Shown here: one piece after another, positions 63,953-64,000 of the stretch
Numbering within the stretch: the stretch's first letter is position 1
How the letters are laid out: each line of letters opens with the position of its first letter
From: Pseudomonas sp. GM78
GTDB lineage: Bacteria; Pseudomonadota; Gammaproteobacteria; Pseudomonadales; Pseudomonadaceae
Length of the DNA stretch: 64,000 nt
Assembly: GCF_000282475.1 (NCBI RefSeq)
Contig: NZ_AKJF01000005.1
Location: forward strand, 58,759-122,758
Reading direction: 5' to 3'
Notes under the pieces: generated by a model
Databases searched by the model: none
Seen by the model: the letters and a program-made list of their open reading frames with translations, nothing else
Told to the model about the DNA's origin: nothing
Translations under genes and position numbers: made by a program

Positions 63953-64000
63953 CAGCACAAAAAAACAAGCAAAAAAAGCCCCCGCCCAACCCACTGCGGA
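63953..64000 (-). other. Poly-A/GC-rich tail at the window edge
   Basis: On the minus strand GGGCGGGGGC is followed by TTTTTTTGC and another T-run, like the distal half of an intrinsic terminator for a minus-strand gene beyond the window. The partner arm is not visible. Confidence 0.35.

Overview
The window reads as a chromosomal segment of a Pseudomonas of the fluorescens/putida lineage. The support is the high GC, the many REP-type palindromes (GTAGGAGCGAGC…, GATCGCAGCC… and GTTCCCACGC… families), and a set of recognisable Pseudomonas loci: a short LOV protein start, hmgR-hmgA-fahA-maiA, dauBAR, aapJQMP, two iron-type ECF sigma/FecR/TonB-receptor modules, an S-type pyocin with immunity, yebG with a LexA box, norR/hmp and an AaeAB-like efflux unit. 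I saw no tRNA, rRNA, CRISPR array or insertion sequence.

Layout. 0-3.6 kb: start of a LOV photoreceptor gene (minus), a small flavodoxin, a class II aldolase-like protein, an alpha/beta hydrolase and an MFE-2-like SDR. 3.6-6.0 kb: S-type pyocin DNase gene interrupted by an in-frame amber codon, with an intact Im-type immunity gene. 6.0-12.6 kb: a gene-free stretch, then the DUF1302/DUF1329 pair and a MalT-like LuxR regulator. 12.8-15.2 kb: an 813-aa DUF6543/dermonecrotic-toxin-like protein. 15.2-19.4 kb: tyrosine/homogentisate catabolism (hmgR facing hmgA-fahA-maiA, with operator-like half-sites between). 19.5-26.5 kb: SirB1-like protein, a leucine-dehydrogenase-like enzyme that has lost the catalytic lysine, yebG, psiE, DUF3509, serine deaminase with a divergent LysR regulator, and a long-type HPF/RaiA protein.

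26.7-37.2 kb is an iron-acquisition block. fecI-fecR-fecA run leftwards. A Fur-box-like sequence lies at the divergence. Rightwards run DUF3649, PepSY reductase, DUF3325, a second ECF sigma, a second FecR and a ferrichrome/ferrioxamine-type receptor. 37.3-44.9 kb: orphan 148-aa protein, AraC regulator, DMT exporter, DUF2165 protein, 2-ketoacid reductase, and norR divergent from hmp (NO detoxification). 45.0-48.0 kb: dauBAR (D-arginine to L-arginine racemisation by two coupled dehydrogenases, plus its regulator). 48.1-50.3 kb: rhlB and a carboxylesterase. 50.4-55.0 kb: aapJQMP amino-acid ABC importer behind a sigma-54-like promoter. 55.0-61.1 kb: LysR regulator divergent from a four-gene efflux unit (outer membrane factor, FUSC pump, DUF1656, HlyD adaptor). 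61.0-64.0 kb: a probably truncated delta-60 repeat protein, a DUF4440 protein, an SDR and a small membrane protein.

I did not find a clearly new multi-gene system. The most informative anomalies are the amber-interrupted pyocin, the Lys-to-Val change in the leucine dehydrogenase family protein, and the perfect palindromes upstream of aapJ and of the delta-60 gene. All functional names rest on reading the protein sequences and recalled family knowledge. No search was run.
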